Origin: Numida meleagris
Lineage: Eukaryota > Chordata > Aves > Galliformes > Numididae
Reading direction: 5' to 3'
DNA: 64,000 nt
Assembly (NCBI RefSeq): GCF_002078875.1
Contig: NC_034411.1
Coordinates: forward strand, 4,677,180 to 4,741,179
Below, piece by piece: positions 24,801-37,812 of the stretch. The notes below the pieces were generated by a model, which was given only the letters and a program-made list of their open reading frames with translations, was not told the origin of the DNA and made no database searches. Position 1 is the first letter of the stretch; every line of letters starts with the position of its first letter. The translations under genes were made by a program, and so were the position numbers.

Positions 24801-27800
24801 GCTTTTAATTCCACATAACTTTTTCCCAGCCTCTTGAAGCATTCATTGTACGTTCATTGTACATGCTCTGAATCCACACATAGGATCTGAATTACGCTTG
24901 GTGTGTTCTCTCTGCTTTTCACTATAAGGACATCTTTATTTTTGCTTTGTGAGTCTACTGAAAAGCTTTATTGCTTACTTTAGACAGGAACATGTGCTTT
25001 TTTCTTATTGTATTTGTTTTCACTTCTCTAAAAATGATAAAATCTTGGCAAATATGAATTTTAAAAAGCCATTCCTATCAAGTTGTTAGAGATGAGGTTA
25101 TGTTTTGTTGAAAGCCTGAAACTCCTCCGTGCATATCTTGGACAACCCTGAATATTTCCCACTTGATGGTAGGGAAGAAATTTATTTTAACATACTAAGA
25201 AAGTACCTGTTGGTGTTTCAGACATAAATAACTTAATATAGCAGAATTTTATTGAGCTTATTTGACAGTTCTATAGAGACTGAGTTTTCTTGTTTGTTTG
25301 TAGAACTAGGGTTTTCCTTTTTGGTCTCTTCCTCGGTGCAGAAATTACAAAGCGATACCCATAAACGCAGCTAACATTGCATTGGAGTGCAAATTCAACA
25401 GAGATTCCTTTATGACTGATTCTTGGTTTGAGATGGTAATAGAGGGATTTGCAAAGTTATAGACCTTGGTCTTCTATAATGCCATCAGTTTTTCTTATAC
25501 CTGCATTGTGCAGTGAGGTTGCTAGAACACCTTAGTTTGAAGATGAAGCTAAGATTTCTTCTTTATTGTCCTGGAAAGCTTCTGTTAGCTAATATTTGGT
25601 TAGCTGATACTAGAAAACCCGTAGTTCTCTGGTGTGTTACCTGATACTGTGGTCGGCATTGGCCGGCAATCTGTGATTGCCTTGGCTGGGTTAAATTTCT
25701 CCATCAGATTTTATTTATGCCTCTGATTTTAAGAATGTCATGAAGTCTCAAATTCAAGTGTTTGGAAGTCACTGTGCTAGTTGTGTTCCTAGAATCTGCA
25801 GTTGCCTGGGTGATAGCTTGGAGGAGCGTCCTCTAGACAAGAGGAGGAAGAAGGTGCAGTGATGAAGCCAGGGCACACATTGACTTGCTTGGGAAGAGTT
25901 TGCCTGTAAGAAGTAGTTACGGTTTGGAAACTGGAATAAATTTGAGAAAGTGGAAATATCTGCTGCATAATAGGGAACGTTTTGGAGCGTTCTCCTGAGC
26001 AAAATAGTCTTAGTATTGAGCTGGGTAACATGAGAGGAAATGCAGTGTCTGTCTGCAGCAGCCAGGCATGGCCCCACTGCCTGCAGCTACTGCCTGCAGC
26101 CAGGGCAGCTCCGAGCATTGGCACTGGCTGCCTTGAGCAGCAAGTTACTCACCACACAAATTTATGACTTCAGCATGCCAATCAGTAATAGAATTAAAAC
26201 AGCCTGGTGGAATGAAATTTGTAATGCTGCTGCTACAAGCCACGAAATTCAAGTGCAGCTCTTCTATTTCATTCATTCATCAGTTGACTTCTTACAGCAC
26301 CGAGCTTTCACTTGATTCAACAAGAGAGATGTTTATTAGCCATGTCTTCATAAACATAACTGGGAATTGAAGTTTTGTGTAGTTGGCAGAAATACTTACA
26401 CAGGCTTATCATGAGGTAGCAGGTTCTTAAATGAAATGTGTCTTGAAATGGGATAGCACTGAAACAATTTATGGGATAGTTTTATAATCAATTGATAATT
26501 TAATTAATGTAGCATCTTAGCTACTTGTCTCTGATTTAACTTTTTCCAGATGTTTGTTTTAATGAAAAGCTCTTTAGAGACTCATGAGGAAGGCAACATC
26601 TGGGGAGCATTTATGGCAAGTTTGTGTGGAAGCAAAGATATGCTCCTGTAGTCATTAACTACCATGTCAGCACAGGTGCTTCTGAGATTTGGACAGACAA
26701 TACAGATTTTTACAAATACGCATGTCTATTAGAAATTAAAAAAAAAAAGTGAAAAAAAAACGTAATGTAATGTGATCATGTGTTGATTTCTATAGCAAAC
26801 CCACAACTGTCTCTAGGCAAGAGCTAAACAGCAGTGTACACTGGTTACCTTTATGGGCACTTCTGTCCAAGTGCTGTGGTTGTTACAAGGTGACGTACAG
26901 GGTCACCTTTCAGGCTGGACTCCTTTGCCTAAATAAAGCTCACTTTGCTCCTGTGTTACTGTAAGGCTTAGCCACTATAGCTGAGGAGTTGATCTTCAGT
27001 GCTCTAATAGGATGCAAATAAGAAGAACTGTTAGTGTTTTCTTTCACCAAAAACTTTTACCTTAGTGTGCTTTTAAGGTCCTCATGTTAGAGAAAGTGTG
27101 ACCTGGTCGTCATGTGGCCTGGAAGAGAGGAAGACCTAGCAGGACTTGGAAATGGCTGTCTCCCAGCATAAGAAGCAGTAGGAAATGCTCTCCTAAGTCC
27201 TAGGCTATTGGGGCAAATAAAACACTTTGCAATGTTAAATGTGCTAATAAAAAAAAAATGCTGAATACTAAAAAAAGAAAGAAACAACAAAAGAACTTAA
27301 AATAAAGAAATGTATCTGTCCATGTGTTTTAGATAAATTATCTATATTTGTGTAGAGAGCAGATATTCAGTGGAAATTCAAGCCCAGGCAGCCTTTCTTG
27401 ACAAAAGATGTTTATGATCTGGGGTCCTGACATCCCAGGACGGCCCCATTATTGTAATTCCACAGTGTAAGCTTTAAATGTATCTGGAGATTTTAATGGA
27501 TCGCATGGGAGGTAAATACCTGCCTTAAGCCATGTGTTACTGATACATGAAGTTGAGCTGCCTATCTCTTTCACTCGAACACAGCTGTGCACTTCCATAA
27601 GGGTTTTTTGAACTGCAGAGGGAAGTTTCAGATTCCATTCTCCTTCCACATAAAGGCAATCTCATGCTCTGTAATTTCAATTGTGTGATTTTATAGATTT
27701 TTTCAGGAGTGGGTAATTTTTTGATACATTACTAAATCTAATGATGCTTTAAAAATGCTTTATGACTTCAATGCATTCACTTCATTCTTTAGTTTCTGTA

Positions 27801-30260
27801 TGCCTTTCCTATTGTTGATCAAGTTTCTTTATGTTCTTACTATTTAAATAGCATGCACAAAACCTATTTGCTTCCAATTGATATTGCTGAATATTGATGC
27901 AAAGCAAAATTAAACATTAGGTTTAAATAATGGACTTGTTCTTCATACTCCTTGTTTTATTGTTTTCTAATACAACTGTAATAAGTGAATATTGTAAACA
28001 ATTCACACTACTGTGCTACAAATAAAACAGGATTGAAATTTTATGCATGATAGGACACACAGACTGTTAATGTCTAAGATGCAATTTATTTTTAATAAAC
28101 TAACAATTCCCTTTTGCAACTGTAACATCTCTTCCGAGCATCTTTTATTACTTTTTTAGAAGTCATATTAGTTATTCTAACATTCTTTCAAGGATGTCTT
28201 ATATCACTGGTAGAACTCCCACTCTTGAAGTCTGAGACTTGTCTCCTTGCGATAACCAGAACTTTGTCTGCTTACAAATGCTGGAAAAACTGTTTTTAGC
28301 CAGAAATTAGAAAATCTTCAATAGGGAAGGAAGGCCTCTTCCACCTTAAAGATCTTGGTATTAGTTTTAAACCCAGTCTCTCCTCCATATGTGACCTGTA
28401 CCTTGAAGCATTTTTCCCCATTGCCTGCAGAAGATATTATTTAAAAATTAAAAAATAAAAAAAAGAGGATGAGGCGCTAGGGACAGTGCTTAGCAATACG
28501 CTACATGGGGCACTGTAGGTAGCAGGCAGCTCTTTTCTCAAAACCACGTTTTAAGTAGAATAAGTATTTATAGATAAACTTTGAAGTAGCGAGAGAATGG
28601 AGTGATGACAGTGAAGAATAAGTTTTGGTTACTTATTCTCTTGGTAGGGGGATGATAAGATGGAATTGAATGGGGAAAAACATGGTGAAGGGGTATGATG
28701 AGGCAAAGTGGCTAAGAGGGAAATGAGAGGAACTAAAGGGGCAGATAAGGAGTAAATATTGGTGAAGGGGTGTATTGGAGAAAAGGCATTGAAGAAGTTT
28801 ACCTTTATTTTTTTTCAGGATGGGTCTAGTCTAGCAGCAAATGTAAAAGCCTGTATTTATGGCTTCTGTTTCAGGGTATAATGACTAGGAACTTCCTGTA
28901 GAGAAGAGAAATCTTAATTTCTTTCAGCATTAAGCAATATGATGCTTATCCTTTAAGAAGAAGTCTGATGCAGTTATTACTCCATTCAGCAAGATGAAAA
29001 TTATATGCAATATTACCAATGGCGTTTATACAAGATGCACAGGACTCATAGTCTTAGGTTTAATGAACTAAGGTAATTATGCCATGCCATAACTAATGAA
29101 ATAATAACAAAATCGACTTCTTTTCCTCTTCAAGATGTGCTGGGCTCGAAGCTCTCTGATTTAATATACTCATGCAATTGCACAATGTCATAGTTCAGCA
29201 AGTTGTCTGAAAACATTTAGGTTGTAAGTAGTGTTAGGAGCGTGTGCAACTTTTTCTCCATTCAGTTTATACTTAAGTCTGCACTTCAACTTCTGAGGAA
29301 AGGCCTTGCTGTCATAAAATAAATGCAGAGTTGCTGAATTTCAGTTGTCTGCATGCATGCAGAAAAGAAATGCTTCTCAGTTTCACATTTTCATTTCTTC
29401 TTTTATTTGAATGAGCCAAAGCCAAACTACAGTGTTTCTGTCATAATGTATTTCTTCCGTAGACTAAATTTTTACGGATGAACTTCACCTTAATTTCAGC
29501 TGTCCAGGTAGGCCCTCTGCTACTTCAGTAGGCAGTGGAGCAAGAGAGCATTTCCCAAAGGCAATTCCACTTTGCCTACAATACGAGTCTCTCAGCTGGG
29601 GTAGCTTCTACTTTGGAGCTGCCAACTTTTCCCCATTCTCTATAGATAGAGATGGAAAGTGCTTAACCGAAGGAAAATATCTAATTTAGACCTTTATTAT
29701 GAGGCATAGTTTCTTACACTTCTTCATCATTGTTAATGGAAATGTGCAACAACTGTTTCAGAAAATTTCCATTTGGATGAACTTAGATTTGGTGGATGAG
29801 GAAGCATGTTTAGATTAAGTGATTTCTTGTTGAGAAATGTGGGCAGCCTTTGAACTGGGACGCCTTGATAAGGTGCTTCCCCAGCACGTTCTCCAAATAA
29901 TCACCATTACCCTTTGGATATCTCCAAATAAGCCACGTGAATGTGAATGAGCAGATATGGGAGGAGCCTGGAGGTGCCCTGCCAGCAATGTGACTGTTTG
30001 TAACCAGGAAAGCTGCACAACTCAGCAGGATTTTGGAGAAGTCGAGTCTACAGGGTCATGAGGAAGTCTTCATTAGTTCATGTGTCTTGTGCTGTCTCAT
30101 TTGAGACAAACACGATGCTCAATCTTGGTCATGTGCTGTTGTGTCACAGTTCTGCTGTTGGCTCTACTCCTTGTGGTTTCTAATTGAAGTCTTTTTTGAA
30201 GCTTAGATTAAGCCTAGTGATCTTCTCATCTTTCTTTTTTCCTTGCTTTCAGCAGGTAGT

Positions 30261-30281
30261 AAAAAAACAAACAAACAAACC
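30261..30281 (+). repeat. (CAAA)n simple repeat
   Basis: An A run leads into three ACAA-type units directly after a long pyrimidine tract (30221-30250). It is a simple repeat. Confidence 0.8.
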
Positions 30282-33200
30282 ACAAAGCAGAATCCTGTAA
30301 AAGAATGGTTTTCTTTATTTCCTTGTAAATAGAAGTTTGTGGAGCAGCAAAGACTATTTGAAAATCATCGTAGAATATGTCTTACAGTAGAAAAGTCAAC
30401 AAGAGGATTTAGAAACATAATTTGACCAACAGTGGGTTCCTTGTGAATGCTGACCTATTCATTTCAATTTGAAATATAAAACAAAGCAGCAAAAATAATT
30501 TATTCTCTATGGCTTGTGTTATAGGTTTTAGGTTTAAATTTTTGTGTAAACTATACTCCTCAAATGAGATAAAACTGTTAAGGCGAAGGGCAAGTTGGTC
30601 ATGATATTTGCCTTTTAAATCAGCTGAAGGAGTCGTAGTTATCCCAGCAGTATAATTGGTTGGGGTTCTTTTTCCCCATTTTCTTGTATCTTCAGAATAT
30701 AAGTGATAGATACCTAGCAAATAGATACCTGGTATTTCACGTCACTCAAACTAGTGCTGCTTGTGCTGTAATGCTGCAAAAATGCCTTCAATGCATCTGT
30801 TTTCCTGGGGCTGAATTCCAGGTGTTAATTTACCGTCTACCATCTGCTTGGCTCTGGTGGTTTTGTCAAGTTACAGGTCAAAATTATGACTTGTTTGCTG
30901 TCAAAAAGATGCCGACATTTGTAGCATCAATATCTTGTGCTGAGTACTTTCCTGTATTTCCTGTCTAATTTGCATTTCTGCTTTCACTTGATTGATTAAA
31001 TGCATAGACAGCGTGAATTTGATAATTGTATGTGACCCTTCTGGTGTGTATGTGCTGTTTAGCTTATGGTACACAAGTCTATGGATTGTACAGCTCTGAG
31101 TGCTATTATTTCTGAGCTTGTGGAATTCTGGGAAGGGGATGATGTCCTACGTGTCTTGTAGAAATGTTGAAACTCCTCTTTGACGCAGCGATCAAAAGCC
31201 TGGTGTCATCTTAAATCTATGGCTGTGGGAAATGTTGGGTTTGTTGCCAAGTGAAAACACTTGCGGCTATTAACTGTGGAGCTGTACAGTACACCTCTGT
31301 GACAGAAAAAAAATAAATGCTAGTTTCACATTTTGAAACATGAGTGAGCGGTGTGTGCTAACAAATAGGCTGGGATGTTTTTTACTAGAAGCCTGAATTT
31401 GAATTGAAGTGAAATTAGTGACACGCGGCCTTACTTATAAACCCATTATGGCTTCCATCGTTATGTAATCCTTCAAAAGAGAGGTGCACTTACTATCTGC
31501 TGACCTACATTGCTAGTTTTTTCCAGAATTTGTCATTCATCTCCCACTGTACGTTTTGCCTTCTCCCGTGCCCTCCTCAAGCTCGGCTATAAACTGTTTC
31601 AAACATTCACATATTTTTTCATGTCTGTTTTTTTGGTCATCTATTCCTGTGGTAGCTGGCCAAGTGTAAGTAATATAGTTAGGAAGGCCTGTGGGTGCTG
31701 TGAAAGCCCACTTGAATTAATTTTTCTCCAGGTTGCTCTAAGACTTGGAAGCTGTGTCAGGTCACCCTATAGCTGGTAGTGTAGTTAGAGTAACAACTTA
31801 ATTGCTTATGTCTGGCGTGGTTTTCGTGTGTTGGGGAGCATTAGAGTCTACTCTTAAAGAAGTGTCCAACTTCACTTTCACAAGATTTGCATTTAAATGA
31901 ATTTTCTGTAGTTACAGCAACAAATACATTGCTTTTTAAATTATTGGGTAATAAGCACTAAAACCTTTTGTTTTTTAATTTCCATGGATTTGCAATTCCC
32001 ACAGTTCCTCTTTGAGATGTATTCCTTTCATTTTTTCCTGGCCAGAAATAGGTCCTGATATTTTAACTTAGCTTCCCTCTTAGGTGACCTCACGTGAAAT
32101 GATGAGAGCTGATATTTGAGCCGCTCTTTTGAAGTAGGCAGTAGTCCCACTTGGAAACCCACAGCAGTGATTGGGTCTGGTGGGGGTGTTTAATGGCTCT
32201 TTCTGCCATTGAGTTAACTCATATATTAGTGCTTTGAATGATTGCATGCAAACTCTTTCCATCTATTAAAATACTTCATGCTTACTGTTACCATGCAAAT
32301 GAAATAATGCATGAGACGTTTTTTCATGTAATCAAAAAAAAAATTGGAACAAGTAATAGAGCAGTAACACGTGTCTCTAATGAATCAGAGCATGAATGGT
32401 TGGATTGCCATGATTTTTGAAAAGATAACAAAAAACTTCCATCTCTCTGTATAACCCTCAGTCTGGGTTCGCAAATGTTCAGAACAGGAGAGCATTTACA
32501 TCATATGACACATGTTTGTGGGTTTTGTTATTATGCCAGAAAATAAAACTTTTATAATTGCTTATAACCAACCTTCTATAATAGAAGTTGGCCAGATGGG
32601 GCAATATTTGCCATTGGTGTTGGTCCAGGGCTTGTCTGTGCTTCTAACTCCCCCAGCAGCTTTGTTCTTCTGCACCTGTATGCAACGGCACCCTGTAAGA
32701 AATCACAGCTCACAGACAACTCAGAATTTCACTGCTAAAAACCCTTAAGTGGCAGAGAATTCTTGATCTCCCACAACTTTTTGCATTCTGTGACACAGGT
32801 CAGAAAACTTAAAGCGTTTTCAGGATGATTTGAAATGTATCTGCTTATAAACTCTTGCTCATAAGTGGATACTGGCACAAAATGCATTTCTCTTGCTGTG
32901 CTTGTAGTGGTTTATCCAGATGTAAGTGTGGTGGTAGTTGGCAGCCCTGACTGAATTGCTATTTTTAAGAGTTAAAATCCACCTGTAATTCTTGGTTATG
33001 ATAGTTACAATTAAAACTGGGCTGCCAGTTACCAGGAAGAAAAAAATAATCTGTCATTTTCCAAACTCAGAGTAGGAGGAAAAAAAACCACCAAAAACAT
33101 CCCCGCATAACTTACATTTTCTTGCAGTGTTGCAAAAGAGCATGAGATTTCTTGTGTTGTTTTTTTTTCCCTCTTACCACATGCTCATTGAATTGTATGG

Positions 33201-36200
33201 AGTGTAAACAACATTGTTTAAAGAATGGAAAAAAAACCCAAGCTCTGGAGCTGGAAACGATTAGCAAAAGCCACCAGCTGCTGGCTGGAGGGAGCACTCT
33301 TCTCCTGCCCCTCTAGGCTTCATTCTGGGATGAGATGATGGAGTGCTAGCTGGCAGTGCTCTTCCATTTGTCCAGAGCTTTGGTGTGGGGGTGGTGATGG
33401 TGAAATGCCCAACATGAGCGGCTGCTTCCATACCTCTGCTTCCCTACACTCCAGGTTTTGAATGCTTCCCCTGGATTGCAGTGGTCTTAGTCCTGCTGGT
33501 TTCTGCCACTGCCTGTACAAATTGGTGGCCTGGCATCTGTATCATCATTTTGCATGCTTTGTTATGGCCAACTTTTCAGTCTGGTATTGAAATCGGATAG
33601 AGAAGGCTTGTATAACCTTTAATTAACTCATAGGTGAGTAGGTAGTTGCTTGAAGTATTCAGAATCAATTTGAGTCTTTTCCTGCTCCTTCTGCCTAGCT
33701 TACTCTTCAACAGCAACCAAACACAGAGTTGCAAAGCAAAAGAACTTCAAAGCTTCGGTGGTACTGTGGAAATGCTTTGCTATTAGATGCATTTGTGTTC
33801 ACTACTAAATCTATATGGAGTTTGGCAGTAGATGTGAAATTGGTATTTGTTTTGTCTTTTGGTGTGTTCTGTGGCATTTTATTTGATTATGGTAACATTC
33901 ATAAGATTGAATTTCTACTGGGATATCTTCTTTCCCAGTGCTGTATTGAAACCAAGTTTACTTGTTACGCATATTGTGCTGCCAAGTAAGCATAAAAGTT
34001 AGTAAACAGTTTTCAGAGCAGAAAGCATTCCTGTTGGTGAACACAAGCAGGAGCTGTCATCGGGAGCTTCTGGAGCTTTTCAGCGGTCACTGTTGTGGTT
34101 TAAATTAAGTTTTTCAAAGTACTGTGTATTTTGAGCAAAAAGAGCCCACATTTTTTTTTTCTTATTGCTCTTACTGATTCCTCTAGCGGCACCACTGCCA
34201 GCCACGGAACTGGAGTAATGATCCACTTTGCCGAACCGCCTTCAAGCAGAGTTTGTGATAGAGCTGTGTTTTGCTGGTGGTTGGGATATGTAATCAATTG
34301 GTTTGTAGGTATTGGAGAAATGGCCCTCGCAGGGACTGAGCAGAGAGGAAGAAAGAGGCACATCCTAGATACTGGCTGTTTAAACTTTGATTAAGGAATA
34401 CTAGTGTTTTTTTTTTTTCTTCTAGGAAAGAGCAGAGTGGGGGAGAAACGTAAATTGTTGGTGACTACATCATGTTATTTGTTAAGAAAATGTTCAGTTT
34501 GTGTATTAATAGAAATATAAAAGTAGTCATTGTTTTGGCAGAAAAGCAGCTGGTGCTGTTTAATGCCAAGGAGGCTAATGCCAAAGTTCCAGCAAATCCT
34601 ATTTAGCAGAAATAGGGACATAAAGGATAAATCATGGCAATGAAGAGGTTACAGTAGAAATAACACAGGTACCTCTTTGGGAGGACTTCTTCAGGAAGGA
34701 ATGTTCCACGTGGTAGAATGGTGTAGATCCCTGTGAAATGCCTTAGTAGTGTTTAACTTCTTTCAAGAATGTGTTAGGAACATACAGTACATCTATTTGA
34801 TGCCTGTGTATAGGTGGGTACAATATTTGCATTTGTCTGTCTTTGAAGGGGATAAGACTACAGAGTACTAAGTTGTTTGAGGCACATTTACGTGTGATGA
34901 TGCCAAATGCTTTTACAGGTGTATTTGACTTGCCATTTTCTCTTAAGAAAGATGTTGCTTTAACTTAACGTTTCTTATTGTTTTCTCAGACAGGTACAAG
35001 AAAGGTTGAATGCAGTGGGTGTCGTTATGGGGGTGGATGGGGAGGTTACCAAAGCTGAAATGGAATTTTATCAAAATCCCTGAAGCGTTAGTGAGGTGTT
35101 CATAAGATTTGACAGATTAATCCCACGTAAGATAGGTGCTAGCAAAACCCTAGGTGCCAAATCTAGGGAATGTGGAGAAAGTGAAAAACCATGGCAGATC
35201 TGTAATGGTCTACAAAAATAGAGCCCAAGAGGCAGATTATGTTGGGAACTGGACTGATGAGTTTGGCCTTCGCTAGTAATGGGGCCGTGACAACACCATT
35301 CAGCTTACTCTCAAAATGTTGCGGTCACTAAAAGCAGCATGCTACTTCAAAAGTGTATTGCGGTTTAGGATGCTCCATTCCAAAACAAGATGAGAAGCAA
35401 CAAGGCTGGAACAGGCAAGTTGAGGTGTGCGGTACTGGTTTGTAACTCTTCTCCCTTACAAAACGGACCTTGATGCAGCTTAAAAGCGGACAGTTTCATG
35501 TGATACGCCAGTCAGCAGAGAATACTCTGACAATAACAAAATGATTATCTTACTAGAATTGAAAAGTACGTGAGGGAATGTTATTTTCTGAAAGAAATTG
35601 ATTTAGAAAAAACAATTTTATGCATTGCGCGATAGGTAATGTAACACTTGCAGTACAATACTTAAATACTGAATTTAGCATGAAATCTTATCATAAAACA
35701 GATGAATACAATAGAAGGAACCTCCTAGGGAAATGCGAGCTAAGACAGTGATACCCAAATGATGGCTTGTGGCGTGCTTATCTTAAAATTAATTATTCAT
35801 ATATATGTATGTGCTTTAAAAGGTTAAACCAAGGGTTTTAACACCTAGAAATAGCGTGATAAGTATGAATGTCAGTCAATGTCCTAACAACTACTGCAAT
35901 ATGAACTAAAAAATTTACCAAGTGCTTTAATTAGTAAGTTACTGGAATGTTCATTTTTGTACAAAGTGCACAAATGAGAATAGTAGACTTGCAGGGGATT
36001 GTTTACATGATGCCAGTGTTCTCATTTAAGGTGCCGTAACAACTCTAATTGCTATTTTCTTGCTGAAGTCCAATTAGTGCAGAAGCTTGCATCTTTTGAA
36101 GAGCTGTAGCCTTTTTTTTTTTACTGCAGGTGACTTCTGTTGCACATCTAATTAAGAATAACGATAGATGTGTATCAACACTTCTTACAAACACGGTTGG

Positions 36201-36520
36201 TAGTAATTTTTGAAGTAAATGCAAATAATTACATCTGATACAAAATGTTTATTTTTTTCTTGGACCGTATTTATGAATTACGTACAATACAATTTGTTTG
36301 AGTTAATTAGTTGGATAAATAATGATGGGTTGACTAATCAGCACTGTTGTCTAATATATATGTAGAGTACCAAAATTACCAGCAGCTCTTTTCTGCTCTT
36401 CCCCTCTGAGACAGCACATGCTGGCAATCTCAGTTAAGCGAGGCATCTTGATATTGCTTATGTAACAAGCACTGTTGAAAACAAGTGTGCGATGGTGTGT
36501 TTTTACTGTGGTATCTTGTC

Positions 36521-36544
36521 ATTTGGCAGCACGTGCTGCCAAAT
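36521..36544. repeat. Perfect 24-bp palindrome centred on CACGTG
   Basis: All 12 base pairs of the two arms match with no spacer. The arm is ATTTGGCAGCAC and the centre is an E-box, CACGTG. Under equal base frequencies a 24-bp perfect palindrome is expected about 0.004 times in 64 kb. It lies about 120 bases upstream of the hAT transposase remnant, so it may be part of that transposon's 5' region or a protein-binding site. No function is shown by the sequence. Confidence 0.95.
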
Positions 36545-36639
36545 CTGATGTATAACATCAAGGAATGTCGTAAAGGCAAAAGAGCGGAACTGAAAAAAAG
36601 TGTCTGCCACCTCGACATATTCTTTAAAAAAAGGTTAAA

Positions 36640-37775
36640 ACTCAAACTTTTATAAAAGCAAAAGAAATTTCAAAAGAAATTTGGAGAGTAAAGCTGCTAA
36701 TTTCAAATTGCGTGCTTTGGCAGTAGGTGAAAGAACTGATGCTGCAGGTAGGGTTCAACTTGCCCTTTTCATAAGAGGTATTGATACTGGGCATAATGTC
36801 ACTGAAGAAACGGTTTCTTTGGTGCCATTAAAAGACACAGCCAAATGTCTTGATTTGTATGAAGCAGTAAAAATTATGTTAAGGCGATTTACTTTAACCC
36901 TTGTCAACGTATAGCTATTGATGGTGCCCCTGTTACAGTTTGTAAAGAAGAGGGACATATAAAGTTGATAGACAGTGGTGTAATTGCCACTGGCAACTCA
37001 TAGAATCATAGAATTAGCTAGGTTGGAAAAGACCTACAAGATTATCCAGTCCAACCATCCACCTACCACCAATAACCCCACTAAACCATGTCTCTCAATG
37101 CCACATCTAAATGTTTCTTGAACACCTCCAGGGACGGTGACTCCACCACCTCCCTGGGCAGCCCATTCCAGCGCCTGAGCACTCTTTCAGAAAAGTAGTA
37201 CTTCCTAATGTTCAGCCTAAATCTACCCTGGCTCATGTTTGATGAAATATCATACATCAAAAAAATGTATTTGCAAAAGCTTTAAAAATGGATGTCATGC
37301 AAGTCATCATCAAAGCTATTCATTTCATCAAGTCCGATGGATTGAATAACCACTAGTTCCAGGAGTTCCTTAAAAAGAATGGATGCTGATTATGAGGACA
37401 TCATTGACTTTTCTGAAGGAAGGTGGCTAAGTTGGGCTAAATGCTAAAACAGACTTTATGATTTGTGAAATGAAGTCATTCATTTAATCTAAAAGAAAAC
37501 TTATGCCAGAACTTGAAGATGAAAAATGGATCGCAGATTTAGCAGTTTTGGTGGATTTTACTGCTCATTTAAATGAGTTAAACATGCATCTTCAAGGTGA
37601 AAATCGCCTTATCTGTGCTATGTATCAAACCACAGCAGCGTTCGAAATGAAACTTCAATTACGGCAAGCTCAAGTTATGGCAAATAATGTCATGCATTTT
37701 GATGTGATGGCTAATTACAGTCCTGTGAACAGCCAAGAATATTATCAATTTTTCAATTCCGTGACTCTGTGAAAA
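36640..37775 (+). pseudogene. Decayed hAT (Charlie-type) transposase, split by a CR1 insertion
   Basis: The reading frame resembles the transposase-derived part of GTF2IRD2 and related Charlie-type hAT proteins. Recognisable blocks are ALAVGERTDAAGRVQLALFI and IRGIDTGHNVTEE (about 36700-36815), and IDGAP at about 36915, which carries the first catalytic Asp. After the CR1 come [16 protein letters not shown] (about 37280-37320) and LVDFTAHLNELNMHLQGENR (from about 37548). Breaks seen: a shift of frame near 36895, the CR1 at 36999-37233, stop codons after it, and loss of everything past about 37772. The hAT C-terminal dimerisation domain is therefore missing. The last part is the best preserved and stays open for 89 codons (37503-37772). 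It cannot make an active transposase. Whether it is a transposon fossil or a dead copy of a domesticated gene is open. Confidence 0.8.
36999..37233 (-). mobile_element. CR1 LINE nested in the hAT remnant
   Basis: On the + strand it begins CATAGAATCATAGAATTAGC, the reverse complement of the CR1 3' repeat. It continues through GGTTGGAAAAGACC, TCCAGTCCAACCATC and the conserved GGGCAGCCCATTCCAGCGCC block, and ends at CTACCCTGGCTCA. It interrupts the transposase, with hAT coding sequence resuming directly on the other side. The CR1 therefore arrived after the hAT element. It is 5'-truncated and non-coding. Confidence 0.93.
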
Positions 37776-37812
37776 CCAAGTTGTACTAGGTACTGTAAAA
37801 TGCTGACTTTTT

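Larger units (their letters stand above)
21860..36639 (+). other. MACROD2: MACROD2 intron, long AT-rich stretch without recognised gene
   Basis: Nearly 15 kb with no recognised exon and surprisingly no recognisable CR1 or LTR. It contains exact octamers (ATTTGCAT or ATGCAAAT) at 27012, 30968, 31885, 32293, 34825 and 36219. Several pyrimidine-tract-plus-AG sites resemble splice acceptors (30255, 31731, 34425, 36129). A sequence CAGTGATACCCAAATGATGG at 35746 resembles a hAT terminal inverted repeat and may be the left end of the transposon at 36.6 kb. Open frames here are short and unlike known proteins. Confidence 0.55.
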
